From assembly GCF_003951315.1 (NCBI RefSeq), contig NZ_QLJH01000023.1, forward strand, positions 1 through 64,000: DNA of 64,000 bases. Reading direction: 5' to 3'. Positions 8,886 to 18,389 of this stretch are shown here, in pieces. Source of the DNA: Sphingomonas sp. S-NIH.Pt15_0812. GTDB lineage: Bacteria > Pseudomonadota > Alphaproteobacteria > Sphingomonadales > Sphingomonadaceae. A program made the position numbers and the translations under genes. Position 1 is the first letter of the stretch, and each line of letters starts with the position of its first letter. Under the pieces are notes generated by a model. It did not search any database, was not told the origin of the DNA, and saw only the letters and a program-made list of their open reading frames with translations.

Positions 8886-9117
8886 CTCGTGTTTTAACGT
8901 CGCCCGAAGGCTTCGCTCAATGCCAAATTATGGCCAAACCGCTAGGTATGGTCAGGCTGACGACCCCTGATACAGCACGCATTGGCGAGTTCAAGTGGTC
9001 ATGGTCATAGGCAACGGCATCGCCAACAGCACGTTCCGCGACGGTCATGACCGCGCATCCGGCAGGCAGACTATGGGTCTGAGCTATATACTGCGGGATA
9101 TGCGGGCGACGAGGGAT

Positions 9118-9978
9118 CTAAAGCTTCACAGTATGACCGGTCACATGACGACGAGCGTCCCTGATACCACGCAATATCATACCAGCGGAACGCAAACGGT
9201 GTTTTTCAAACAGCATCGCCTTTACCGTTTCCGCAATCGTCGCGCGCAACAGGCTACGATACAGACCGGGAAACATCCTGCTCATTTTCAGAATATAGAT
9301 AGAATTGCGGGCAATATAGTATCGCCTCTTTGGCGTATAGTGCGACACCGTACAAATCGTTCGGCCTAGGACGACGACCTTCTTCCGCTTCGCCGGAGCA
9401 TGATACAAGGTTACATTACTGCATTGCAGCAATGCGTAACCAAGCTGTCGCGCCCGCGTGCTATAGTCGTAATCGGTACAATCGATGAAATACCCCTCAT
9501 CGAACAAGCCGATCTCTTCAACCGCCGCCAAGCTCAACGTCATCCCCGACGTCATCACCGCCTCTACCGGCCCATCGCCAATCCGAAGCAACGGAATTTC
9601 CTCCTGCGTCGAACGATCGATGTAGCGTGGTACGATCAGCGCCCGTTCGGCCTCACCGGCGAAGGTCGTGATCGCGTCGATGAAACCCGGCGCGATCCGG
9701 CTGTCCTGATCGAACAGACATACCCACTGACTCCCGCGTTCACGCACTTCGCGCAAGCCGGCATTCAGCGCCGCACCGAGGCCGGCATTGCGCCCGAGCT
9801 TGATGAGCGTCAATTCACCGGCGTTTGCCAGTGCCTCGATCCCCGCAAGTTCGGCGGGAGACGATCCATTGTCGGCGACGACCACGTGGCCGCCCTCCGC
9901 TACGAGTGCGCGAAGATTACGGTCGACGTCGTCGTCGGGATGAAATGTCACGACGATCGCACTGGTAACTCCGGTCAT
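9118..9978 (-). CDS. GT2 glycosyltransferase, rhamnosyltransferase-like
   Basis: A 286-residue family 2 enzyme: AIVVTFHPDDDVDRNL at the N-terminus, VVVADNGSS, LGRNAGLGAALNAGL, then WVCLFDQDSRIAPGF, in which DQDS is the metal-binding motif. FDEGYFIDCTDYDYSTRARQ matches the acceptor-side region of RfbF/WbbL-type rhamnosyltransferases. It would add a rhamnose or similar sugar to the lipid-linked repeat unit in the cytoplasm. Its ATG overlaps the stop of the flippase gene by four bases. No working dTDP-rhamnose genes are seen in the window (only an rmlC pseudogene), so the donor would have to come from elsewhere. Confidence 0.85.
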   Translation of the reverse strand: MTGVTSAIVVTFHPDDDVDRNLRALVAEGGHVVVADNGSSPAELAGIEALANAGELTLIKLGRNAGLGAALNAGLREVRERGSQWVCLFDQDSRIAPGFIDAITTFAGEAERALIVPRYIDRSTQEEIPLLRIGDGPVEAVMTSGMTLSLAAVEEIGLFDEGYFIDCTDYDYSTRARQLGYALLQCSNVTLYHAPAKRKKVVVLGRTICTVSHYTPKRRYYIARNSIYILKMSRMFPGLYRSLLRATIAETVKAMLFEKHRLRSAGMILRGIRDARRHVTGHTVKL

Positions 9979-11543
9979 TCGCTACGCTCCGTGGGCGTTA
10001 TTCGTCGGCGGAATCGCCGGATACCCGCCAGCGCCATGGAATGACCCGCCTGGCGCTCCGACGCCGTCAGATTGAAATAGACGACAAAGGACAGCGCTGC
10101 GCCGAGCACGACGATACCGATGCCCGCCGTGGCAGTGATCGACAGCGGATCATTCCAAAACAGGGTCGTCACTGCGATCATCGGCAGGATTGCCAGAAAC
10201 GGACGACCGAGCGCCGCGGCGGTATAGGCCAGAGGCCGTGAGATGATCGCTGTCGTTCGAGGCATGCTGATAAGGCACTGGCCCGCCACCCCGATCAGCG
10301 AGGCGAACAGGATCGCCATCGCTACGCCCGTGCCGCCCCACCAGCGCACCAGCACCAGGGACAGGATGATGCTGGTCACGCCCTCGATCAGGATGGCGGG
10401 GATCGTCTTCATGACCTGGCCAACCCCCAATACGGCAATTCGGTACGGATGCGTACTCAAGCCGACGAACTGAGCCAGCATTAGCAGCAATGCAGGTAGC
10501 CGAACCTGCTCGGCAAGTACCGGACCGATCCACAAACGCAAGAAAAACGGGGTTATAATCATCAGCCCCGCCGTGAACAGCGCAAGGGAAATACTTGAGA
10601 ACCGTGCGAAGCGAAGGAGCATATCCCCCATCGCCACCGGATTATTGTCGACGCTGCGCCCCGATAACATTGGCAATGCCGCAGCCAGGATTGCGGCCTG
10701 CGGGATCACCAACATGTTCGCATAAGCAAACGCTAATGAAAAAGCCGGCACAGCGGCAAAATCATAGATGCCGACGATCGGCAATGCGAGGCCGGACATG
10801 AGGATGCTCGACATCGTAACGAGGCCTACCGCACCGGAATAGCCGGCGAATTCACGCACGACCGTCGCCCGCACGGCCACCAGTCTCAATTTGACCGCGC
10901 CATGGAACCGGGACCAGAAACGAAGGTAGATCAGCGGCGCCATCAGCGTCGTCAGAGCGAAACACACAGCAAGACTGATCAGCGCGCCGCCAAACATAAC
11001 CGCTAGGATCATCGCCACGCCATTGGCCAGTTTTGACAGCACAATGGCGACCGTGACGACATGGTTACGTTGATAGCCCAAAAACGCGCCCACGATCGTA
11101 ACGCACGGAAGCGAAACGGCTAGTGCGCCGACAATGATCACGGCACTGAGTTGCGCGGTCGGCAGCAAAGCATGCGGGATGGATGGAAATACCACCCCAA
11201 GCATCGCCGCTGCCACCAGACCCAGCAGAAGGATGCTGAACGCCAGAATGATCAGGAATGCGAGAATACTCGACAGCGTGATACTCAGATCATCGCGATC
11301 CTCCCGCGCGACCGATCGCGCGGTGAAACGCGCCACCGTCGTCTGCATGTTGGTATCGACCATGGAATAATATGTGGCGATCTGCAGAAGCAGCATCCAG
11401 GTCGCATAGGCGTCGTTCGCCATATGATGAATCAGGAATGGCGGAACGACGAGCAATACCATCCAGTTGATGACATAGCGCGCCAGATTCCATGCCGCAT
11501 TGGATGCGACCAGGCCTGCGGTGGCATGCACTTTCGGAGTCAC
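9975..11543 (-). CDS. Wzx-type polysaccharide flippase (MOP superfamily)
   Basis: A 522-residue protein with about 12-14 predicted membrane helices and no soluble domain. It starts with a short polar tail, then SNAAWNLARYVINWMVLLVVPPFL, shown here only in part as the typical first helix of polysaccharide transporters of the MOP exporter superfamily. It would flip the undecaprenyl-pyrophosphate-linked repeat unit to the periplasm. The start is GTG at 11541-11543. It is coupled to the downstream glycosyltransferase by an ATGA overlap and lies 43 bases after the beta-helix protein gene, consistent with one transcript. Confidence 0.85.
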   Translation of the reverse strand: MTPKVHATAGLVASNAAWNLARYVINWMVLLVVPPFLIHHMANDAYATWMLLLQIATYYSMVDTNMQTTVARFTARSVAREDRDDLSITLSSILAFLIILAFSILLLGLVAAAMLGVVFPSIPHALLPTAQLSAVIIVGALAVSLPCVTIVGAFLGYQRNHVVTVAIVLSKLANGVAMILAVMFGGALISLAVCFALTTLMAPLIYLRFWSRFHGAVKLRLVAVRATVVREFAGYSGAVGLVTMSSILMSGLALPIVGIYDFAAVPAFSLAFAYANMLVIPQAAILAAALPMLSGRSVDNNPVAMGDMLLRFARFSSISLALFTAGLMIITPFFLRLWIGPVLAEQVRLPALLLMLAQFVGLSTHPYRIAVLGVGQVMKTIPAILIEGVTSIILSLVLVRWWGGTGVAMAILFASLIGVAGQCLISMPRTTAIISRPLAYTAAALGRPFLAILPMIAVTTLFWNDPLSITATAGIGIVVLGAALSFVVYFNLTASERQAGHSMALAGIRRFRRRITPTERSE

Positions 11544-11586
11544 GACAGTGTTTGCGTCCGGTGATGAGAGACGACGTGGAATGTCG

Positions 11587-13179
11587 TCATTCGGCGAGCC
11601 CGATATTACCGACGAACCGGGTGCCCGATGTGTTGCCCAGCTTCAACACGCGGAGCGGCGCCCCGCGGACGATGTTGCCGCTGACGATGCCGCTGCCGCC
11701 ATCGACCAGGCTCAGGCCGAAGCCGCGAACGTCCTTCAAATGGTTGCCATCGATCAGATATTCGGAATTGCCCGCGCTTTCGATTCCTCCTTCGCACGAG
11801 CCGATGCTGTTCTGCCCCATTCGGACCGACGCCCCCTGAACCGAAATGGCGAACCCCTTGGCACCGGAGATTCGACACATCGCCACTTCGGCATCCGGAC
11901 AGTCCTGGATACGGACTCCGTGCTGCCAGGGACCATCGATCCTATTGCCGACTAGCTGGACGTCACGGGCATCGGTAACCAGCAGGCCGCAGGGGGCGGC
12001 TTTTCCTACCGAACGGGTGATCGTGCAGACATTGTCGGAAATCACGACGCCCGACACATGGCCGCCCGCGCTTCGCACCTGGATGCCGTTAAAGTCACCC
12101 GAGGCCATGTCGATCATGTTGCCCGACACTAGCACATCGCGCAACGTGACCCCACCTGTGGCATAAACCAGGATGGCGGCCCGGTCCGGTTGCCATTCGG
12201 CACCGGCACGACTGTGACCGATCAGATCTTGCCGGAACGTGTTGCCGGAGACGATCGAATGGTCGCTCGAACCCACCAGCCACAGTCCGTCCCACGTCCA
12301 GCCACGGCCATAGTTGCCGATGACCCGGCAATAGGGAATGCCTTCTACCGAATAACAGCGCCTGAATCGACCGGTGCCGTCCGGTGACGGTATCACCATA
12401 TTGCCGATGATCTCCGATGCGGAATTGTTGTCCACGCCCGTGGCATCCAGTTCATAGCCCGGCAGTCGTTCGACATCGATGCCGATCCGGCAGTCGTTCG
12501 GCACGCCGTTACGACCACTGGCCGCTTCGATCATGTTGGCGATGATCCGGGTACGTGCGCCGAAATCGGCAATGCCGTCGCCGCGATCCTCGCCCTTTCC
12601 TTCGCCGTACCGGCCCGCGCCGAGAACACGACAATGATTGAAGGCGAAGACATTGTCGTAGAATTCACCGGTCGGCGAAACCCCGACACACATCTGGAAA
12701 TCGAGTATGGTGCAATTCAGCACGCGATTTCGATGGCCGAAGAGTTCGATGCCGAAACTCTGCAACCCATCCGCCGCGGCGATACGATCGGGGTTTTCCA
12801 GGTAAATCCCGTCGAGGATGCAATCATCCGCCTCGACCGCCAGCAGCGTCTTGTTCACCAGCGCACCCGGGCGGGCGACAAGGCTTCCGCGCCCACTGAT
12901 ACGGGTGTTCGCCTGACGGACCGAGATGGTATCGGACACGGCAAATCGGCTGCCCGCTGGCAGGACCAACTCGCCTCCCTGTGCGAGCCAGCGCTGCAAG
13001 GCCTCGGTCGCGTCCCGCCGACCGGTGGGGTCTGCGCCGTGATCGACGGGTGACGCCCCTTTGGTCGCACCACCGGTACCGCTTGCCGCCGCAGGTTGAA
13101 CCGATGCCCCCAACGCGCCGATCGTCGTCAGCATCGCGACCTTCTGCAGCATCGACCGCCGGGCCAAGGGATCGATCAT
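11587..13179 (-). CDS. TAT-exported right-handed beta-helix protein (pectate-lyase-like fold)
   Basis: A protein of about 530 residues. The N-terminus MIDPLARRSMLQKVAMLTTI is a twin-arginine type signal, ending near AAA-SG. The mature part opens with VDHGADPTGRRDATEALQRW, the start of the pectate-lyase superfamily N-terminal repeat (Pectate_lyase_3), followed by many short repeats rich in GN, NxI and VSGN that build a parallel beta-helix. It is probably a periplasmic or exported enzyme or binding protein acting on the polysaccharide, such as a lyase, hydrolase or epimerase. Active residues cannot be assigned. ATG at 13177-13179 has GGAGTG upstream. It lies between a GT4 gene and the flippase gene. 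Confidence 0.8.
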   Translation of the reverse strand: MIDPLARRSMLQKVAMLTTIGALGASVQPAAASGTGGATKGASPVDHGADPTGRRDATEALQRWLAQGGELVLPAGSRFAVSDTISVRQANTRISGRGSLVARPGALVNKTLLAVEADDCILDGIYLENPDRIAAADGLQSFGIELFGHRNRVLNCTILDFQMCVGVSPTGEFYDNVFAFNHCRVLGAGRYGEGKGEDRGDGIADFGARTRIIANMIEAASGRNGVPNDCRIGIDVERLPGYELDATGVDNNSASEIIGNMVIPSPDGTGRFRRCYSVEGIPYCRVIGNYGRGWTWDGLWLVGSSDHSIVSGNTFRQDLIGHSRAGAEWQPDRAAILVYATGGVTLRDVLVSGNMIDMASGDFNGIQVRSAGGHVSGVVISDNVCTITRSVGKAAPCGLLVTDARDVQLVGNRIDGPWQHGVRIQDCPDAEVAMCRISGAKGFAISVQGASVRMGQNSIGSCEGGIESAGNSEYLIDGNHLKDVRGFGLSLVDGGSGIVSGNIVRGAPLRVLKLGNTSGTRFVGNIGLAE

Positions 13180-13203
13180 GCGCCACACTCCGATTGAACC
13201 ATC

Positions 13204-14301
13204 TCAGCCATGTAACACCTCGCTGTAGAGCCGGTCGAACGCATCAACCTGTCGATTGACCGAAAAGCGGGCCTCGAACGCTTGCCGCGCCCCCTGCCCC
13301 AGCGTGCGCAACCGCTCACGATCGAGCGTCGACAACAGCTTCGCGAACGCGTCTGGATCATTTGCATCGATGAGGATGCCGGTATCGGGCGTCACGATGT
13401 CGCGCATCAACTCGATATCGTTGGCAATGATCGGAAGGCCCGCGCGCATCGCCTCCAATGCGATCATCGGCATTCCTTCCCAGCGCGACGGCATCACCAG
13501 TGCATCGGCGGCCATCAGATAGGCGGTCAGGTCGCTGCGTGTCGCCCAGCCCAACAGCCGGACGTTCGGCGGAACGCCATTGGCGGTCGGATCATAGTCG
13601 TCATCCGCCTCTCCCACGACATGGATGACGACCGCGGGATCGTCGCATCGCCGCGCCGCCTCAAGCAGCAGGTCCAGCCCCTTCTGGCGTGCGAAGCGAC
13701 CGACAAACAGAAGATGCAGCCCGTTTTCCTCACCCGGCGCGGCAAGTCCACGCGGAACGAACGCACCGGGTTCGGGGGCCATGCCGTTGGCGATTACACG
13801 CAGCTTTTCCGGTGACAGACCAAAGGCCAGTGCGAGATCGCGCTCCTCGTTCGTCTCGTTCACCACCACATCGGTCACGCTCAGCAACATACGCTCTACC
13901 AGCGCATAGGCTCGACGCTTCCATGGCGCGACGTCCATCGCGAACGACCATGCGTGGGGGCAGTAGATCGTCGGGGTCCGACTAAATCCGATCCGGAAGG
14001 GCGCACGGGTCGCCACTCCTCCGAAGGTACTGTGCGCATGGATAATGTCCGGCGAAAAATCGCGGACGGCATGCCTGACGGCGCCAGCCAGCCTCAGAGT
14101 CTTCCCTAGGCGTCCGACTTGTGCATCCTCGAAGGTTCGGCACACCGAGTTCGTCGTCGCGCTCAGATAGTTCATCTGGCTCGCAGGGGCGATGAGCCGG
14201 ACATTGTCGCGGCCGTAGCGCGCGATTTGGGCCGGGATGACTTCGTCGAGATGCGAAGCCAGCCCGCCCTTGACGATTTCCGTCACATGAAGAATTTTCA
14301 T
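13204..14301 (-). CDS. GT4 glycosyltransferase
   Basis: A 365-residue GT-B enzyme starting MKILHVTEIVKGGLASHL. The C-terminal donor domain has LLFVGRFARQKGLDLLLEA, VRLLGWATRSDLTAYL, and the GT4 signature PSRWEGMPMIALEAMRAGLP with its E-x7-E motif. It would transfer a sugar from a nucleotide donor to the lipid-linked repeat unit. ATG at 14299-14301 is chosen because GAGGG lies just upstream; a longer frame overlaps the upstream epimerase gene. The gene is 34 bases after that epimerase and 24 bases before the beta-helix gene, in line with an operon. Confidence 0.9.
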   Translation of the reverse strand: MKILHVTEIVKGGLASHLDEVIPAQIARYGRDNVRLIAPASQMNYLSATTNSVCRTFEDAQVGRLGKTLRLAGAVRHAVRDFSPDIIHAHSTFGGVATRAPFRIGFSRTPTIYCPHAWSFAMDVAPWKRRAYALVERMLLSVTDVVVNETNEERDLALAFGLSPEKLRVIANGMAPEPGAFVPRGLAAPGEENGLHLLFVGRFARQKGLDLLLEAARRCDDPAVVIHVVGEADDDYDPTANGVPPNVRLLGWATRSDLTAYLMAADALVMPSRWEGMPMIALEAMRAGLPIIANDIELMRDIVTPDTGILIDANDPDAFAKLLSTLDRERLRTLGQGARQAFEARFSVNRQVDAFDRLYSEVLHG

Positions 14302-14335
14302 GCAGCCCTCAAGATAGGTTGGTTGTGCCGCTTGG

Positions 14336-15322
14336 TCAGTTGGACGCCGCGGTCGCCGGGGCAGCATCGATAAGGCCGATCGCGACGGCATAATCTCGAA
14401 TGCCTTGCGCCAGCGGTCGGGATCGATGCAATCCCATGCCGCGCAGTCGATCGACGGCCAGCACCAGTCGCGGTACGTCGACGGCGCGTGGGGGACGGAA
14501 AGACAGCGGTATCTCGCACCCGGTCACCTGCTCCACGATCCGGACCACGTCGAGGAGCGAATGCCCCTCCCCGCTACCGGCATTCACCGCTCCTTCGCAG
14601 CCACGCTCGATCAGAGCACGGGTAGTGGCGGTGAGATCATCGATATGAATATAATCACGGACACTGGAACCGTCGCCCCAGACCTCCAATCCACGCTGTT
14701 CGGCAACGCGTCCGAACAGCACCGACACCAGTCCCTGCGCGCCGTTCAGCGCCTGATGCGGTCCATAGGGGTTGGACGGCCGGATAATCAGGCTCCGCAA
14801 CCCGCGTGTGCGTTGCAGAAAACGCAGATGTGTTTCCATCTCCAACTTGGACTGACCATAAAAGCTGATCGGTCCACACGGATCCGCCTCTGCGGCATTG
14901 TCGCCGGAGGGTATGCCGTAAACCGTGCCGCCAGAGGAGAAATACACCAGCCGGGTGCCTAGCCCCGCCAGCGCGTCCGCCAGACGCAATGCCGGGGTCA
15001 ACACCGTTTCGCGCTCGACCAGATAGTCGGCGAGCGTACTGGACGGCTTCATGCCCGACACGAGGTGGACCACTGCATCGATCCGTTCCTTCGTGATCAG
15101 AGCAACAAGATCATCCACATCGCCCAGCCCGATCGCGATCGGCCGCGTACCGGCAGGCACCCGATCGGGGCCAATCCTGCGACCAGCGATCAGAACGTCA
15201 TGCCCCGCCGCCGTTAGCGCGTGCGAAAGGTTGACTCCGATAAATCCCGTTCCGCCCAAAAGCAGCAGTCGTTGCGGCTCATTGTTCAGGGATGTGGCAG
15301 GCGTCTTTTCAATCAGTGTCAT
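14336..15322 (-). CDS. NAD-dependent epimerase/dehydratase (GalE-like extended SDR)
   Basis: A 328-residue extended short-chain dehydrogenase: LLLLGGTGFIGVNL (NAD-binding GxxGxxG), DAVVHLVSG, YFSSGGTVYG, FYGQSKLEME (the catalytic YxxxK) and IIRPSNPYGPHQ. All usual GalE-type catalytic residues are visible, so it is likely to be active as a nucleotide-sugar 4-epimerase or dehydratase feeding the polysaccharide. ATG at 15320-15322 is chosen; a longer frame upstream overlaps the polymerase-like gene in a different frame and has no family match. The exact nucleotide-sugar is not readable from sequence. Confidence 0.85.
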   Translation of the reverse strand: MTLIEKTPATSLNNEPQRLLLLGGTGFIGVNLSHALTAAGHDVLIAGRRIGPDRVPAGTRPIAIGLGDVDDLVALITKERIDAVVHLVSGMKPSSTLADYLVERETVLTPALRLADALAGLGTRLVYFSSGGTVYGIPSGDNAAEADPCGPISFYGQSKLEMETHLRFLQRTRGLRSLIIRPSNPYGPHQALNGAQGLVSVLFGRVAEQRGLEVWGDGSSVRDYIHIDDLTATTRALIERGCEGAVNAGSGEGHSLLDVVRIVEQVTGCEIPLSFRPPRAVDVPRLVLAVDRLRGMGLHRSRPLAQGIRDYAVAIGLIDAAPATAASN

Positions 15323-15372
15323 ACGCCGCCAATGCTGCAACAGAAACGCAAGGGGCGCTACCGGCCCCGGTC

Positions 15373-16500
15373 TTACAATGTGGCATGCACCGTCGCAATC
15401 TTGCCTGCACGTGCGGAGTGTTCCGATCGTGATGGGGTCGGCGTGCCGCCACCGCCCGATCCAGACAGCAGCGACGCCTGCCACAACCTGTCCCACATCG
15501 CCAGGCTGGGCGCGAGGAACAACAGCGCCGTACTGAGGTGTCGTAGATAGCTGCCCAGATCCGGTTCGAAAATGTTCAACACCAACATATGGGCGCAGAA
15601 CAACGCTGCTGGCCAGCTGACACGCGAGTTCCCACTGCGAAGACCACTGATCATGAGCAATGTATAGATGCACAGCATCACGAACAGATAAGCTTCCTTG
15701 AGTCCACCACCAACGAAGATAGGGAAATTAAGACGCCATGCTGCGTACAGATAGTTTATGGGAAACGTCCTAAGCCCGTCCGGCTGAACCAGGTTCATGA
15801 ACGCGGTACGATTCCCTTGCCCACCAAGTCGCGAATAATTCACGATGTCACGCTGCATTTGTAATGTTTCATACAAATTGTCGGGCAGGAGCATCGCAAG
15901 CAGCGGCACGACAGCCAATATGATGATGCGCCAGTACCACTTGACTCTCAGCAGCACGAGAAGGCCAAGCCAAACCGCAAGGATTATGATGAAATACTGC
16001 CGGAATATGACAGCATATAACAGATATAATGCGCTGGTCAGCCCGATACGGAGGCTGAGATTTCGCTGAAAGCCGGTCAGAACCAGCGTGCTGCCGATGA
16101 TCACCGGGGTGACGAACGTGTCCTTGGTAAATAGCGGCAGGTAGAGCAGCCATGCGGGCACCAGACAGGCCAGCGCCAGTGTCAGCGTTCGCGGCAGACG
16201 CAGCCACCACAACAACAAGCCGATCGTTGCGACACCCAGAACGATCAGCATCGCCATACGTATCGCTTCATTGGTATGGGCGTAGATAAGCGATACAGCG
16301 GCATAGCCATCGAACGTCTCGGCCGAGGCGGTCATCGATGACATTTTGGCGACGGTTTCGGCGTCGTTCCCCTGACTGGGCAGGATCGCCGCCAGCACCG
16401 TCTGCGCCAGGAACACGAACACGACGAACGCCACGCAGGTCACGATGATGGTAAGGTTGCGTAGCCCCGTAGAAGGACGCTTAAGCATCCGCCACCGCAC
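15373..16500 (-). CDS. Polytopic membrane protein, Wzy-like polymerase candidate
   Basis: About 375 residues with nine or ten predicted membrane helices, a larger outer loop near residues 30-70, and the segment FRQYFIIILAVWLG followed by a loop with NLYETLQMQRDIVNYSRLGG. The motif FEPDLGSYLRHLSTALLFL near the C-terminus recurs in polymerase-like EPS membrane proteins. It may polymerise the repeat unit in the periplasm. The start is GTG at 16500 or ATG at 16488. It is the first minus-strand gene of this half of the cluster, facing a divergent plus-strand GT4 gene. A second polymerase/ligase candidate lies at 23.7-25.2 kb, so the role is not settled. Confidence 0.6.
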   Translation of the reverse strand: MRWRMLKRPSTGLRNLTIIVTCVAFVVFVFLAQTVLAAILPSQGNDAETVAKMSSMTASAETFDGYAAVSLIYAHTNEAIRMAMLIVLGVATIGLLLWWLRLPRTLTLALACLVPAWLLYLPLFTKDTFVTPVIIGSTLVLTGFQRNLSLRIGLTSALYLLYAVIFRQYFIIILAVWLGLLVLLRVKWYWRIIILAVVPLLAMLLPDNLYETLQMQRDIVNYSRLGGQGNRTAFMNLVQPDGLRTFPINYLYAAWRLNFPIFVGGGLKEAYLFVMLCIYTLLMISGLRSGNSRVSWPAALFCAHMLVLNIFEPDLGSYLRHLSTALLFLAPSLAMWDRLWQASLLSGSGGGGTPTPSRSEHSARAGKIATVHATL

Positions 16501-16733
16501 GGCGGCGCGCTTGATCGCCGTCCTTCATCATTTCGCTGAAATGCACGATACGCATGCGACCTTCCAAACACCTTCACTGCAGACCGAATAGCCTCGGAGT
16601 CTCACGCGGCACGGGCAGATAGCCATTCCGTACGGATTTCGCAATCGACCGCCGGGTGGGACCAGGGCAGCTACTATCGTTGCCTAGCCCAAACTGCTAA
16701 GGCCAGCGTCGTTCGAATTCAGTCCATAGGTGA
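16501..16733. promoter_or_regulatory. Divergent intergenic region, likely two promoters
   Basis: This 233-base stretch separates the divergently read polymerase-like gene (minus) and GT4 gene (plus). It must hold the promoters for both transcripts. I see no clear -35/-10 pair, operator palindrome or small gene in it. Confidence 0.4.
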
Positions 16734-17813
16734 ATGATGAAGGTACTCGTCCTGGCCCCTCTGGTCCGGATTGCGATGCGGCTGTATCTTCAAAGTCTGC
16801 TCGACGACGCCAAAGCGGCCGGGGCTGAGGTGACGGTGATCGCACCCAGCCATGTCGATGTGGAAACAGACTATCCCATCGTCCGGATCGGCGGCGGCGG
16901 CAAGCTTTCCACCGCCTGGGCGCAAGTGAACCCGCTGACCTTCCTGCGTATCACCTGGACGATGTTGCGCGGGCGGTTCGACATGTTGCATGTCATCAAT
17001 GGCGAGAACCGCCCGTTGGCGGTCTGGGCGATGCTGTGGGCGCGATTGCTCGGGATGCGCGGTGTCGTGACCATTCACGATCCCCTGCCCCATCCCTGTG
17101 CCAAGTTGGAGGTCGCCACCTATAAGATCGGGTTGCTGTCACGTCGGCTCGCGAGCGAACTGAACATACACGACAAGGCCCATGTCGATATCGTGGCGGA
17201 TGGTTCCGGCCGGCCGATCCACGTCTTCCCCCTGCCCAATCTGCCGAAATCCTTCGGTCGTGCCAAGACGCTGCGAAAGGCGCAGGAGGTGCTCTTCTTC
17301 GGTCGGATGGAGCCCTATAAGGGCATCGACAATTTCGTCGAACTGGGATTACGCATGCGGGGCGAGGCTCGGTTCACCCTAGCGGGCAAGGGCAAAGTTC
17401 CCGACACGCTGCTCAAAACCATGGCCGAGCACCCGGACATCTTCACCGTCGAGCATCGCCATGTGACCGACGAGGAGATGATCGCGATGATGGACCGGGC
17501 GAAAGTTGCGCTGTTGCCCTATCATTCCGCCACTCAGTCCGGCGTGCCGCCCGTCGCGGCGGCTCGCGGCACGCTGCCGGTGGGATTCGCTGTTGGTGGA
17601 CTCGTGAACCAGTTGCCGGCGCTGGGCGGCATCGCCGTCCCGCCGGGCGATCTCGACGCGCTCGAGGCGGCCGTCCGTGTCGGGCTGGCGATGGACGAGA
17701 CAGCGCTACAAAGGCTGACCGAACATCCCGACCCTTTCAAGACGGCGATCGCCCGCCTCTATGCACGGCCTGTGTCCGGCGTCGCGCCGATCGCGCCTGT
17801 CGTCATCGCTTGA
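16734..17813 (+). CDS. GT4-like glycosyltransferase
   Basis: A 359-residue GT-B protein: MMKVLVLAPLVRIAMRLYL at the N-terminus, then FDMLHVINGENRPLAVW, and in the C-terminal domain EVLFFGRMEPYKGIDNFVELG, RFTLAGKGKVP, and LLPYHSATQSGVPPVAAARG. The last stretch takes the place of the E-x7-E loop; the first glutamate is replaced (Y or S), which is seen in some GT4 subgroups. It probably adds a sugar to the repeat unit. Either of two adjacent ATG codons could be the start. It opens a three-gene plus-strand block with the acetyltransferase four bases after its stop. Confidence 0.8.
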   Translation: MMKVLVLAPLVRIAMRLYLQSLLDDAKAAGAEVTVIAPSHVDVETDYPIVRIGGGGKLSTAWAQVNPLTFLRITWTMLRGRFDMLHVINGENRPLAVWAMLWARLLGMRGVVTIHDPLPHPCAKLEVATYKIGLLSRRLASELNIHDKAHVDIVADGSGRPIHVFPLPNLPKSFGRAKTLRKAQEVLFFGRMEPYKGIDNFVELGLRMRGEARFTLAGKGKVPDTLLKTMAEHPDIFTVEHRHVTDEEMIAMMDRAKVALLPYHSATQSGVPPVAAARGTLPVGFAVGGLVNQLPALGGIAVPPGDLDALEAAVRVGLAMDETALQRLTEHPDPFKTAIARLYARPVSGVAPIAPVVIA

Positions 17814-17817
17814 TCCG

Positions 17818-18381
17818 ATGCCGAAGAGCTTGCTCCGCCGCAAACTCGGCCTGATCGCCGGGTCACTCGAAACCTCTCTGTACCACGTCGTTCAGGTGAT
17901 CCCCGTCAATATCGTGCGGATTCTATGCCTGCGCATGATGGGCGCCCGGATCGGTGCCGGCGTGGCGATCAATCACGGGCTTCAGATCCGCGTGGCCCGG
18001 CGCATCGCCATGGATGACGATATCTTCGTTGCCGAGGATGTCATCCTGGACGCGCGCGGCGGGATCACGATCGGAGCGCACACCAGCATCAACAGCCGCG
18101 TTCAGATCTGGACCGCTCAACATGACTGGCAATCCCCGGATTTCGCCTATGTACAGGCGCCCATCCGGATCGGTTCACATTGCTGGATCAGCGCCGGTGT
18201 GATCATTTTGCCGGGCGTCAGCATCGGCGAGGGTACGGTCGTCGCGGCGGGTTCGGTCGTGACGAAGGATCTCGAGCCTTGGATTCTGGCTGGCGGCGTG
18301 CCTGCGCGAAAGCTGCGCGATCGTCCGGTCGTGCGGGACTATCGGCTGGACGCGGCGGCAAACAAGAATTGGTTCTGGTAG
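17818..18381 (+). CDS. Hexapeptide-repeat acyltransferase (WcaF/NodL-like)
   Basis: A 187-residue protein with left-handed beta-helix hexapeptide repeats (IGAGVAINHG, IGAHTSINSRVQI, IGSHCWISAGVIILPGVSIGEGTVVAAGSVV) and the catalytic-type histidine in TAQHDWQSPDF. The tail GGVPARKLRDR is typical of maltose/colanic acid acetyltransferases. It would O-acetylate a sugar of the repeat unit with acetyl-CoA. The N-terminal 40 residues contain a hydrophobic helix, as in the colanic-acid group. It starts four bases after the GT4 stop and is followed by another GT4 gene, so all three are probably co-transcribed. Confidence 0.85.
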   Translation: MPKSLLRRKLGLIAGSLETSLYHVVQVIPVNIVRILCLRMMGARIGAGVAINHGLQIRVARRIAMDDDIFVAEDVILDARGGITIGAHTSINSRVQIWTAQHDWQSPDFAYVQAPIRIGSHCWISAGVIILPGVSIGEGTVVAAGSVVTKDLEPWILAGGVPARKLRDRPVVRDYRLDAAANKNWFW

Positions 18382-18389
18382 GTAGGATC

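Noticed and set aside
8886..9117. Small gene in the gap between the glycosylphosphotransferase and rhamnosyltransferase-like genes
   Set aside because: The only open frame on the plus strand runs into the neighbouring gene in antisense and has no support.
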